Positions 53,985 to 64,000 of a DNA stretch of 64,000 bases are shown here, in pieces; within the stretch, counting starts at the first letter, position 1; every line of letters begins with the position of its first letter. The notes beneath the pieces are model-generated. The model made no database searches. It saw only the letters and a program-made list of their open reading frames with translations, and had not been told where the DNA came from. The stretch is from Apricaphanius iberus (Eukaryota; Chordata; Actinopteri; Cyprinodontiformes; Aphaniidae), in contig JAPXFQ010000065.1 of the NCBI GenBank assembly GCA_028564705.1, positions 496,001 to 560,000 on the forward strand, given 5' to 3'. The position numbers and the translations under genes are program-made.

Positions 53985-56880
53985 GGGGTGAGGTTGTCTG
54001 TGGTCTGCAAATAAGGGTTTTTCCAGGGTCAAAATTAAAGATAGAGACGGGTGTTGGGTCACACACAGCCATCAGGTGGCACTACTCTGCACTCTAGCTC
54101 CACAGAAGGCGAAGACTACTGAGAAGGCATAAATAGCCCCCATTACAAGCCGGTCTTTCTTCGCCATGCAGCCTCCCGGCCGGGGTTGGCTCGCAGCAGA
54201 GCCTTTCTTTCTTCACACCGGGCATCGGCCGGCTCGCTATAGGAAAAACCAAAGCAGTCACCTCTCCCTCACTGGTGACGGGAAGTTTCTGGGAGAAACT
54301 CGCTTCAAGACACTCAAAGACCACCAGGTGAATCTTAAACATTGATACATCCTCAAAGCCTGACGAAAGGTTTCCTGAGTTTCAGATCACTGACCGCTGA
54401 GAAAACGGGAGCTGAGAGCTACATGCTGTCAGGCCTGAACCAGCCAAAAGCCACAGTCGTCACCACTGAGCCGACAGGAGGTGAATGACCGAGCTGGAGA
54501 GCTCCAGAAAAGGTACTGTCCAGTGGTGAATGCAGGGGCCGTTCGCTACTCAGTCAGCCAGAGGGAGCCGGCGACCAAAGCCAGGAGTTCCCAGCGCTGC
54601 CAGGCCGCTAACAAGATTAGAAATCCTTTGTTAGCCTGCTGGGTAACGCCCTTTGGAGACCCCCTTCATCGACTACGCAAAACCTGGAGAGCTTTAAACG
54701 TTCATAAGGTCTGTTTGGGCATAGGCAAATTAGTTTAGGATCACTAATTTTAAAGGTGTGTGATTTACTGTTGTTAACTTATATACGTTTTCATTAACTA
54801 TTGTTGGGTAAACCAGGCCTCGGCCTGAAGTTTTAATCAGTGTTTTTAAGAGACTTTCCCAACAAAGTCGTTTTAACCCTCTAGGCGCCAAGGCGCATAT
54901 TGCGACAGGCAACATTGCTGACTTAAACGAGCCACAGCTGGAGATAGGGCCACTAATTTAATTACTACTTTACACCAGGAGATGGCGGACATGTGTACCT
55001 TTAATCTTGGTCATCTTTTTGGGTGTGTTACCATGGAAACTTTTGGAGTAAATCGGCCTGTAAGTCAGCGCTGCGAGCGGGGGACGCGAGGTGCAGCTGC
55101 TGCAGTCACAGTATAGAGAAAGCGAGTTTATAAAGATAAAACTTATGAGGCCGAGACGTGTGAGTTACCCGCCGAGAAGGATTGGCTTATTCAGATTCTG
55201 AACAGAAATATTTACCTCTGATCTGTTCAGTTGTCCCAGGAGAAAGTGAAACTAAAATGTCCGGTTTCGCCATGACGCTCCACAAGCAGCAACATTTCAG
55301 CTCTGCATCACGTTCTCCCGGTGAGAGAAAGGTATGTGTTCGGGTAGCAAGATGGTAATCACAACGCTAATTATGACCGAGGTGGGAGGGATGTAAAAAT
55401 CAGTGGAAATAATAGCAGATGCGATCGAAAACAGGAGAGAAAAAAGACCGCTTATAAGCGAGTAAACAGCAGGAAAGTTCTCTGCCCCGCAGCAAGTGAG
55501 GATGATGATTTTGGTGAGGTTTTCTTGACAGATGAGGAAAAGTAGAATCACCAGTGGATCAGACAATTTGATGAGCCTGTTAGTTGTTTTTGGGACAGAA
55601 CTGTAACATTCTGTGGCCAATGTTTTCTTTCTGTTGATTTTATATAGTGAATAGAGTAACGAAGCCACATAAGAAAGGACATAAACAGATATATCCACCC
55701 GTTCGGGAAAAAAAGCCAACAAAAATGAAACATATAGATAGATGTAGAAAATACATATATAGAAAAATCTAAATAAAAAAATAAAATTATTGATGAAACA
55801 AAAGTTTTAAAAAAGCAAAAAATTTGTAAAAGTCATGCAATCCAATAGTGCCAACGCCTGGTGACGTCATAATATGCAAATTAGATGTATGATTTTGCTC
55901 CTGTCACAAACTTTGGATCATACTGAAGAGTTTTCAAATTTACAGTGTACTTTTTATCTATAATCATATTAAAGCTACAACATTTTGAACCAGTGATATC
56001 AAAATTGAATATTTTATAGAAAAAACCCCGGCGCCTAGAGGGTTAAATCCTGCAATTTAAGTTATTTAATCAAGCAGGAGTTTTCCTTTCTTTGTTTGAT
56101 TTTTAATAAATGCATTTGAGCCACTTCAAACGCCCTATGTTTGTTACAGGGAGCTAAAGCTAAATTAGCCCAAGTGTTTGGTTTTGGCCTGGATTTCATA
56201 AACAAATATTGCTATTAATGGTTCAAACAGAACTCTGTTTTAAATAGATTGCTTAAGAACAGAATATAATCTTCATAGTCGTGTTTGAACTCGCTTTATT
56301 TTATCAAAATACTGGAATTAGATTGTTTACTGCGATCATCAATCCATGAATAAAGTAATTCTCTAAAGGTTATTTACTTTCACCCAGATAATTTTAAACA
56401 TGACATTTCTTAATCCAAATAATGTTTTATGTTTTCTTACATTGCTTATTGGTATAGAGGTAAACCAGAGGTGCTAAATTAGTTAAACTAATACCGATTA
56501 GTCAACTAATTTAGCTTTCATTAGCACCTGCAAATCAAGCCCTGGATTTGATTTGCATCCAGATTCTTCCTAAAGCATATCAAAATTCATGACTTCTATT
56601 TTTATTGCATTTTTATCCATTTCTGTTCTTTTATTTTTATTTATTCATTTAGTTTGATCAGTAGTGTGTTCGTTATTAGTTTGAGTGATTAAATCTTTCT
56701 TTTTCTACTTTTGTAAATAAACGTTTGTATTTTGGAAAGTCACTGTTGTCCCCTTTTATTCAACACACACATTATTCACCTCAGCCTTATCTAGGCAGGT
56801 GCTGGACTAGTAGAGACTGATATTTGGCTTTTAAAATAGCTCCTGGTAGACTAGGTTGTGCCCCAAATGTTAATATTTTT
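53985..56880. repeat. GC-rich mosaic repeat, possibly a solo LTR, split by a piggyBac-like element
   Basis: 54080-54660 is clearly richer in G+C and CpG than the surrounding intron. After the inserted element the text continues with AATAAA signals (56105 and 56716) followed by GTTTGTATTTTGGAAAGTCA and a CACTGTTGTCC block, the look of an LTR with a poly(A) site. Edges are by eye, no target duplication was found and no gag or pol is present. Could also be an unknown DNA transposon. Confidence 0.35.
54873..56046. mobile_element. piggyBac-like non-autonomous element with 13-bp perfect ends
   Basis: TTAA, then CCCTCTAGGCGCC (54877-54889), and at the other side GGCGCCTAGAGGG (56030-56042), then TTAA. 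The 13-bp ends are exact reverse complements and the TTAA duplication fits piggyBac. Length 1,174 bp. It interrupts a GC-rich block. Plus-strand text at about 55493-55544 could encode an acidic SEDDDFGEVFLTDEEK tail followed by a stop, reminiscent of the acidic N-terminus of piggyBac transposases; nothing of the catalytic domain is seen. Confidence 0.75.
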
Positions 56881-57244
56881 TATAAATTATTTATCTCATT
56901 GACTGCCATAAGCAGTCACTTAACTATTAATAGCCAAATAGCTGCATTTTCCCTTAAATCCATAACATGGGTATGAAAATAAGACTACAATAAGAAAAAA
57001 ATAAATTAATTTAAAAAGTTCATAAAACCAGACACAAATTTAACACTTAATAAAAAAAGTATTGTCAAAGAAATTAAGATGCTGGAATAATATTTTTTAA
57101 TAGACCATGAAACTTGGATGGATGGGCGCTGGCATGTACACAGTACACACACCTGATGTTGCTCGCAGTGTTTCAATGAGAGGTGAGAGTTACTGAGTAT
57201 GCGTAGACACATGTGGAATTAGAGTGAAGACTGTCTCCAGCTAA

Positions 57245-57605
57245 ACCAGGTTCCATCCATCCATTTTCTTAACAGCTTAATCCTTTATGGGTCACGGGGG
57301 TGCTGGTGCCTATCTCCAGCTGTCAACGGGCGAGAGGCGGGGTACACCCTGGACAGGTTGCCAGTCCATCACAGGGCAGGACAAACAGGACAAACAACCA
57401 TGCACACACTCACACCTAAGGACAATTTACAGTGATCAATTAACCTGACAGTCATGTTTTTGGAATGTGGGAGGAAGCCAGAGTACCTGGAGGGAACCCA
57501 CGCATGCACGGGGAGAACATGCAAATTCCATGCAGAAAGACCCTGGGCTGGGATACGAACCCACAACCTTCTTGCTGCACCACCGTGCAGCCCGGGCAGC
57601 CAGGT
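57245..57605 (-). mobile_element. LINE 3' region
   Basis: CCATCCATCCATTTTCTTAA at 57254 (a reversed GATG tail), then GGCGAGAGGCGGGGTACACC, CACAGGGCAGGACAAACAGG, ACAATTTACAGTGATCAATT and GGGAGAACATGCAAATTCCA in the order of one of the most common fish LINE 3' regions. The tail at the low-coordinate end puts it on the minus strand. Family name not assigned. Confidence 0.7.
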
Positions 57606-59998
57606 TACCAAACATTATTAAGCAAGAGCAACCCAACACAGAGAGACCACATATACCGCACTACCACAATGCAGTTTAAACAAGTGCTACTTGATTGCTG
57701 CAGCAATAACCAGATTACATTAATCTCATGATACACTATGCAGACACTTTGACTGCACTGATGAAGGTTTATTCAACACCACATATTGAATGTTAATGTC
57801 AAATCAACCTATTTTCTGAATAGTATATTAAAACATTACTTTAGCAAATTTGGGGCACTCACTAACTATTAAAGGTATTATTAACTTAGAAACCTTTTAA
57901 TATATATTTTTTAAAATAATGATCGTCACTCGGAGTTGCATATCCATGCTGCACATGAAAAAAAGTTTTATCCAACACCCATTGTCTGCAATAGCCATGG
58001 AGACGAAATAGAGGGCTAAAATGAGGAAGTCAGATAAAAAAAAGTGTCTTCTACATCACAGAGAAAATTGGGATTCACATCCCACTTTGCCTTGAGACCC
58101 AATGGAAGGCTGTACTGATTTTTTAGGCCAGAAGAAAGCAAAGCAATTATCTGCTAGTAGAAGTTAACACTAGCAACTATGCTAGTAGAAGCTAACCATT
58201 AGTAACTCCACCCACAATTTTAGAGCTGTTACACCTATGAGAAAAAGGTTCCCTAGTGACTGTCAGTCCATATCAGGGTGGTCCCACAAAAATTCTACAT
58301 CACAGTCTTCTTAGCCATGTCAACATGCAGTACTTAGCAGTCATCGCCACACTCAGAGCACCTCTCCTTTAGATTCAGTCTCTCACTGACAGTGCCTGCT
58401 TCTTCCTTTCCCTCTCCTCATCTAACTATGAGAGACAACTCTCAGGGAGAACAGCCCTTCTGCCTTTATGATTGATTACAGCTTTTGTTGGCTGAATTAT
58501 AATTAATGACCAGAAGGATCCTAAACATGAGACAAATGCTCATATTCAAATAAAACCCAAAGCGGAAGGATAAACCTAACCCGAAGTTAGGAAATAAACT
58601 CATTGTAGAGTAGGTCCATATAACTCTTTCAAAAAGTCAGATTTATGCACAAATAAAGGCTGCCTTTGAAACAAATCTGTCAGTGATTTAGACACAATTT
58701 CAAATATTAACAATTAAATACTTTTAATTCCAGCAGAACACAGAGGCAAAGTTACAATAATGTAGGCAATAGTCAGTAAATATGTTTTAAAGAACCATGG
58801 GCATTCCAGCAGTTATTCAATTTTTCTCCTGCTCTAAAGAAGTAGTGATTTAGGATAACTGATAAAGAAGGGTAAAATCAGCAAGACTGATTCCTCTGGA
58901 ATATGAGGAAAAAAGAAAATGTGGAGAACAAGAACCTCTTACTGTGCATTTTAGCTTAAAGCTGAGATGATCTTTATCTTAGAAGAATGCTTTGACAAAC
59001 ATTTATTTGTTGTTTTTATCTCATAGGATTTAGAGCTAAACAGATTTGTTTAGCAATATGAAAATAAAATAGTTAAAACATTTATTTATCATCAAAAATA
59101 ATTAAGAATATCCATGCAACAGATTAATTTAATGAAATAGGCTCCCACACTTTTTTATTTCTTTTAAGTTTAGTCAGAACTTCTATTGCTTTTAGGGGCA
59201 GTCACAGTAAGCTTACTAATTTACGCATGCAAGCGTTCCATCTTGACTTTGACTGCTGCAGCTGTGTTTCTTTCAGGCTGTATCAGGCTATTTATAGGCT
59301 ATTTAAACTCTCATAAAGGCTCACAGATGTAGTTTGCTCTCCTTGTGGAGAAAAAAGAAAAGCTTGTGCATGTTCTCATCTATGCTTGCAATTTAAGTAA
59401 TTTAAACCCTGGTAAAATATAGTTTTAGTGGACATGGTTTAGTCTGCAACTTCAGAAGATATCATATAAATGCAATTGATGTTATAAGTGTGATAAAAGA
59501 GCAACCTCAACAAGATATAACAAGTTTTTAAATATAAATGAACAAAATAATCCACAAATATGTTGACAGATCTGATAAAGATGTGCAAAAAGCGTAAAAG
59601 TAATTCATCTTTTTACAGTATTGTAATCTCACAAACAAATAAAACACTGTTACTCTTTGTGCATTTAATAAGTGGAGAGATAAATCCCATGCAAAAAAAA
59701 GTGTTTTTGAAGAGCATGCCTATAGGAAACCATTTAACAGTCCTATTTGAATGATATCTCTAGACTGTCCAGAATCCTAGTTTCCCTCTAATGCTCTCTT
59801 TTTTTCAGCTCAATACACAGGATTTATATTAGATTTAGGTGTGTGTTTTAGGTGTTTGACTGTGCTTTTCATTTTCACATCATGTTAAAACTAAGCGTAC
59901 AAAACTAAGCGTACAAAACTTGTGCTGTGAACCACATATAATAAAAAAACACAATCTAAATGTTTCCCAACCTCCCTCTTCCACTGAGGTCAACTCAC

Positions 59999-60245
59999 CA
60001 GATGGTTGGCTGCTTGGAACCTTCTATTTCCAGATAATCCGACTTTTCCTCCATCTGAAATTCGGTGAACACCAGAGAGATGGTGTCGCCCGGATCTGCC
60101 AGTATGGTCCACTTACATTCCCTGCTGCTGCCCAACCCTCCGGCTCCACCACCTCCGGTCGTGCCAGTGGAGTCACCATTGGGGAAATCGAAGCTGGAGA
60201 TGAGCCCGCTGGAGCCCCTCAGGGTGCCACCACACGTGTCCTCAG
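59999..60245 (-). CDS. csmd3: CSMD3-like exon 1 of window: CUB-2, first part
   Basis: Residues 1-83 of the window's protein. Acceptor gactgacag/CTGAG, donor ATCTG/gtgagt; enters in phase 1 and leaves in phase 2. Starts with AEDTCGGTLRGSSG, the usual CUB opening, and continues through KWTILADPGDTISLVF to LEIEGSKQPTIW, all close to the second CUB of CSMD3. Odd: between the ISSFDFPNG and ECKW segments there is a Gly/Ser/Thr-rich loop (TGTTGGGGAGGLGSS) where mammalian CSMD has a short turn like other CUBs, so this copy is about a dozen residues longer there and lacks the usual aromatic of the P-x-x-Y-P turn. The frame stays open and the splice sites are good, so it looks functional. The previous exon (Sushi-1) is beyond the right edge. 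Confidence 0.92.
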
Positions 60246-63200
60246 CTGTCAGTCACCAAGACAAAAGAACATGGTGGGGGAGAGCAGATACATTTAGTCT
60301 GGGTTATTTCCAACCTTTAACTCAAACGGGGGGGAAAGAAAACCTGCAGGCATAAAACATCTGCATCTGTCCACTTGAATAAATCCAGAACAAAGAAAAA
60401 AAAACGATTTGAAAGCAGGACTCCAAGCTATAGAAACAGCTTAAACACACATTCTGTTTGTGAAGCATTACAGTTTCTTGAAGCACCATATTTAATGCAA
60501 CTTCCAGGTTTATTATGCAACAATTAACAATTTCCTTTACTCTTATTTACACCATCAAGAATCATTTACACAAATGCTGCCAATTAGCAGAAGAACATAT
60601 TATCAGTTAACAAATTAATTAACCGATTAATTGAATGTTAATTCTACCAGCTTTCTTCAATGCAATTAAAATGAGAAGGAAATCTTTAATGCCATGTCCT
60701 TCCTTACCCTTTTTAGAAATTGATTACTTTTTCCTCAATATCCTTTCAAGATTCTAGCATTAAACAAAATGTGATAAACACATCTCATAATCCCAGAGAG
60801 AGAAAAAAAAAGCTCCAATGTTGGAAGTGTAGCATGTCAGCTGAATGTTAATGCACTCTACCTTAACACAGGCTTGCTCTCTTTCACTCCAGATTCCTTT
60901 CCACTCTTCACTCACTCTTCCTAATAGAAGTCACCCCTCTCCTATATATCCCTGTATCAGTTTTTTTCTCTCTGAGGAATCCTAATGATGGCAGGGCTTT
61001 CACAGTTTTCACATCATTTAAGACTAATACGTGACACTCGACTCTGCCAGCTAAAACCTTTGATGGCTCCGTGCTGCACTCAAAGCTGTCAGAGATGCCA
61101 GCCCTAAAGTATTCCCCAATGCTGCATTAAATTGCTGGTCCAGAAACAAGGAAGTGGGAGTATGAAATTGAAGCGAAGACTGAACAACAAGGGGAGAAAA
61201 TAGATGAGCAAAGCATTTATTTGCTTTGATCCAAGTCTTTGGACACATTAGAAGAAGCATGGCAATTGATCAAAGTCTTTTTGGTAAAGGCAAAGAGGAA
61301 AAACTGATACTGTTTGACACATTAAGAATTGAGACATGCGTGGCTTATTTCAAGGAGAACCTTTCATTATAGACTAAGGGCAGGCTTAGTCCAAACTCAT
61401 TTGTTGACGGTTGGCAGCATCAGTGTATGTGGATAATGATTTATTTCAGGTCACCAAACTCTTTAAAGTATAAAATGTACAAAGGATAAATACTGTAAAT
61501 AACAAACTAAACAGTCTTATGGGCTTTGATCATTTCTATGAAGTGAAAGTGAACTGTATTTTAAGGAGGTTACTGTAAAATCTGCTCAAACAAAGCAATG
61601 TTAATAACAACACAGAGTTAAATAAGTTCTGAAAGTAATAAGTTATCAAAGTAAACTGAGGATAAATAAAACTTTATGGTCGGTTGCACAAGTGAGACAG
61701 AAGTGTAAAGAAAAATGAAGAGGGGATTTAAAAAAGGAAAAAATTTTAAAGTAAACAAGACAATACAAAACATGTTGATGCTGCTGGTATACGATTTGTA
61801 GAAAGTGGCTCAAATTTACCACCTCAGGTGTCATCAGTTGTGTACCAATCAAACCTAAAAACTTTCAATACACAGATATCTAACTATGATGTTTTATATG
61901 GGTTACTTTTTTTTTACTACACTTCTGGTGGAAATATTGGAGGAAATTTTGCAGCCTGCAGTGAATGATTGAATTTGAACATTGTTTTGGGCCGAATTAA
62001 TTTCAGTCTACCTAAAAATCCACTTGATTGACAGACTTGAGGAAACTTGCATCATCTGTACCCAGTGCTCCAAAAAAGAAGTGATGAAAAAACGTATAAC
62101 CAATAGGAGAAGCCAACAAGACAGAAAATATTATGTGAAACAATGAGAGGGATATAAACATCAAGGTAGCTTGCTGTGAAGAAACTTTGTGAGCAGATTA
62201 GCTGTTATCCACATGTGAACTGCTTATCTATTATGGACCACAAGGACAGACAAAGTCCTTTGACTTTCTGATGAGAAATCGATTTATCCACAGGGAATAC
62301 AACTAGTCCATCTTGGGATGGGAGACAGTGTCCATTAAAACCATTCAACATTAGGAAGCTGCTATTAAGCTGATTAAAAGCGGTTTAACATTAAGAATTT
62401 GCCTATAAAAAGCATGCTATCTTTATCATGATCTACACAAAGCTATGTTAATCAAATGTGAGATTTAGACCAAAGGTGTTTTTCAGTAATTTGAACTCAG
62501 CAGCAAAAACATGAATGTTTCAAATATTTAAAAATGCATTTTTAAAACTGTTAAAATGCTAGCTTACATCAATAATGCCACTGATGGTGTATTTCAGGAC
62601 AAAATGTTTATGTTACCAAGATCTTACTGATATAAGTTGTTCTCTTTAACCTTTATAATGGAGCTTCCAAAGATAAAATGTTGACTCTCTAAGGGTTTGT
62701 TTACCACCTATACTCTGTGATGAAAGGCTTCTTTCTCCTGTGTGATCTTAGAACCGCTCTTCTGACACTTCTACTCTCCCAATACAGGAGGCATCATTGA
62801 AACAGCATCATTCAAGGACATGCAGCCTCTAGCTATTCCTGTAAACATCTAAGAGGAATGCTGTGGTCCAACTGATCCAAATATAGTATGAATATAGTCT
62901 TACGCAGTCAGCATGTTGATCAGTAATCTGCATATTGTCAAGCAGATCTCTTTCCAATCACACATTTTGACTTGGGTGTTAGTAACAAGGTTTCCGTTCC
63001 TTATTAATTAGATTTTATTCCTTAAAATGGCTCCAGAATAAAATGAAAGTTTATCAGTATGTTCAACCATACATTGTGTTGGTTTTAGAATCAGTGATGT
63101 GATGCCACAATGTGATCATTTACAAGTTGAATCACAAGGTTAAACTTTATGATTTTGAAAATCTGAGACAAGGCCAGAACGGGAGGAATTTCTGTGACGA

Positions 63201-64000
63201 ATGTGAAGGAAGACAAAGTCAGGGAATGGCAAATTGTTTTGTAATCTGCATTAGGTCTATTACAGGAATAAACAACTGTGTTAGATATTAAATACAGAGT
63301 AGCGTTGTCCGAGTGACAAAAATAGATGATCAGAGTTGTGTTTTGCAGCAGGCCACAATAAAAGACCTGGCACTCTGGGTCCCTGAGTAACACAGTTTTA
63401 ACTGGTTTAAATCTTTTTTTTATGACTAGTTTTAACCGTTTTCAACACCACTAAATTTTAGAGACTTGTTTTTATCGGGGGCGTTTTTTTTTTGTTTTTT
63501 TTTTGTTTTTTAAATCAGAGCACGGAATACTTTTACTTCATCATGCCTCCATTCACCCATAACCCTGAATGTGATGGTTGCGTCAAGCTAACCCAGAAAA
63601 TTTTGGAACTGTAGCAGATGATCTCTTTGCTCCATCAAATCCAGGACCACAAGCTTCACTTGGACATCATCTTCGGCCGGAGTTTCGCCGCTGCCACTTG
63701 TGCTCACCTGGTGGACACAATTCCCTGCCAGCCGAGTAAAGCTGCAGAGGTGGAATTCATCACTGGATCTCCAGGCGGACTCAGACCGACGAACACGGAG
63801 GCACATCTACTGCAGAGGAGGAGCACTGGTTCCAGCAGGGGGCTAAACCAAAAGCCCCCATAAGCTCCGAGCACTCCAGTGCTCCAGGGTGCCTGGTCCT
63901 CTGTTGGGCCCTGCCGTGATGGCGTGCCCGTAGTGGCCGACACCGTTCTTCGCCACTCGGCCGGCTATTTCAAACTGTTAAGTTAATCTGCCAAACATGC
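60246..64000 (-). other. intron before exon 1 (runs off the right edge)
   Basis: AT-rich intron with nothing recognised up to about 63470, then a T-rich stretch and a GC-rich mobile-element-like block (63480-64000). No Sushi-1 exon was found, so it must lie beyond 64000. Confidence 0.75.
63480..64000 (+). mobile_element. GC-rich coding-like remnant, probable retroelement, cut by the window edge
   Basis: After T runs (63486-63511) the base composition changes sharply. A plus-strand frame from 63543 reads PPFTHNPECDGCVKLTQKIL, meets one stop at 63612, then continues QIQDHKLHLDIIFGRSFAAA to 63861. A C..C pair followed by a short heptad-like helix resembles the small first proteins of some fish retroelements, as far as I remember. 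Not a CSMD exon: no family match and no acceptor/donor pair in phase on the minus strand. Confidence 0.4.

Larger units (their letters stand above)
45798..59998 (-). other. intron 1 of the window (14.2 kb)
   Basis: Largest intron here. Holds a retroelement-like fragment (46985-47150), a LINE tail (48970-49025), a piggyBac-like element (51505-52903), a GC-rich mosaic (53985-56880) with a second piggyBac-like element inside, and a LINE 3' end (57245-57605). Nothing recognised in 45798-46980, 47160-48960, 49030-51500 or 57610-59998 apart from small direct repeats (46127-46161, 58155-58207, 59886-59917). Confidence 0.7.

Overview
The window is a piece of a vertebrate genome, almost certainly a ray-finned (teleost) fish. 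It holds spliced exons with GT-AG borders, AT-rich introns of 0.2 to 14 kb, and many remnants of the DNA transposons and LINEs typical of fish (Tc1-like, hAT, piggyBac, L1 and others). I see no bacterial-type genes, tRNA, rRNA or CRISPR array.

One protein-coding gene explains all convincing coding sequence. It lies on the minus strand and is a member of the CSMD family (CUB and Sushi multiple domains), most like CSMD3. I could place 18 consecutive exons from 60245 down to 1542. Every junction keeps the reading frame, giving 2,903 nt or about 968 codons with no stop. In protein order they encode CUB-2 (exons 1-2), a linker (3), Sushi-2 (4-5), CUB-3 (6-8), Sushi-3 (9), CUB-4 (10), Sushi-4 (11), CUB-5 (12-13), Sushi-5 (14), CUB-6 (15-16), Sushi-6 (17) and the first half of CUB-7 (18). 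The numbering follows mammalian CSMD proteins as I remember them. The start codon, signal peptide, CUB-1/Sushi-1 and the large C-terminal part lie outside the window, so this is roughly a quarter of a protein of about 3,600 residues. CSMD proteins are large type I membrane proteins of neurons and other cells, linked to complement control and synapse or dendrite development.

The rest is intron, much of it made of mobile-element remnants. Tc1/mariner-like copies dominate (540-1112, 14930-15835, 23700-24370, 25926-26275, 28880-29480, 34738-35185, 36260-36620, 38378-39776, 41985-42222, 43283-44836). There is also a hAT element with an exact 8-bp target duplication and an L1 fragment inside it (32401-34729), a 690-bp foldback element bounded by TTAA (35186-35875), two piggyBac-like elements (51505-52903 and 54873-56046), LINE fragments (2460-3010, 6480-6960, 18015-18215, 57245-57605) and several smaller inverted-repeat elements. 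Several are nested.

I found no evidence for a wholly new biological system. The observations most worth checking are a glycine-rich insertion in CUB-2, a perfect 51-bp palindrome created inside a Tc1 copy, the foldback element, the nested hAT/L1 and piggyBac structures, and a degenerate ACATGTGA-rich repeat field. Repeat family names rest on memory of common fish repeats, not on a database search.
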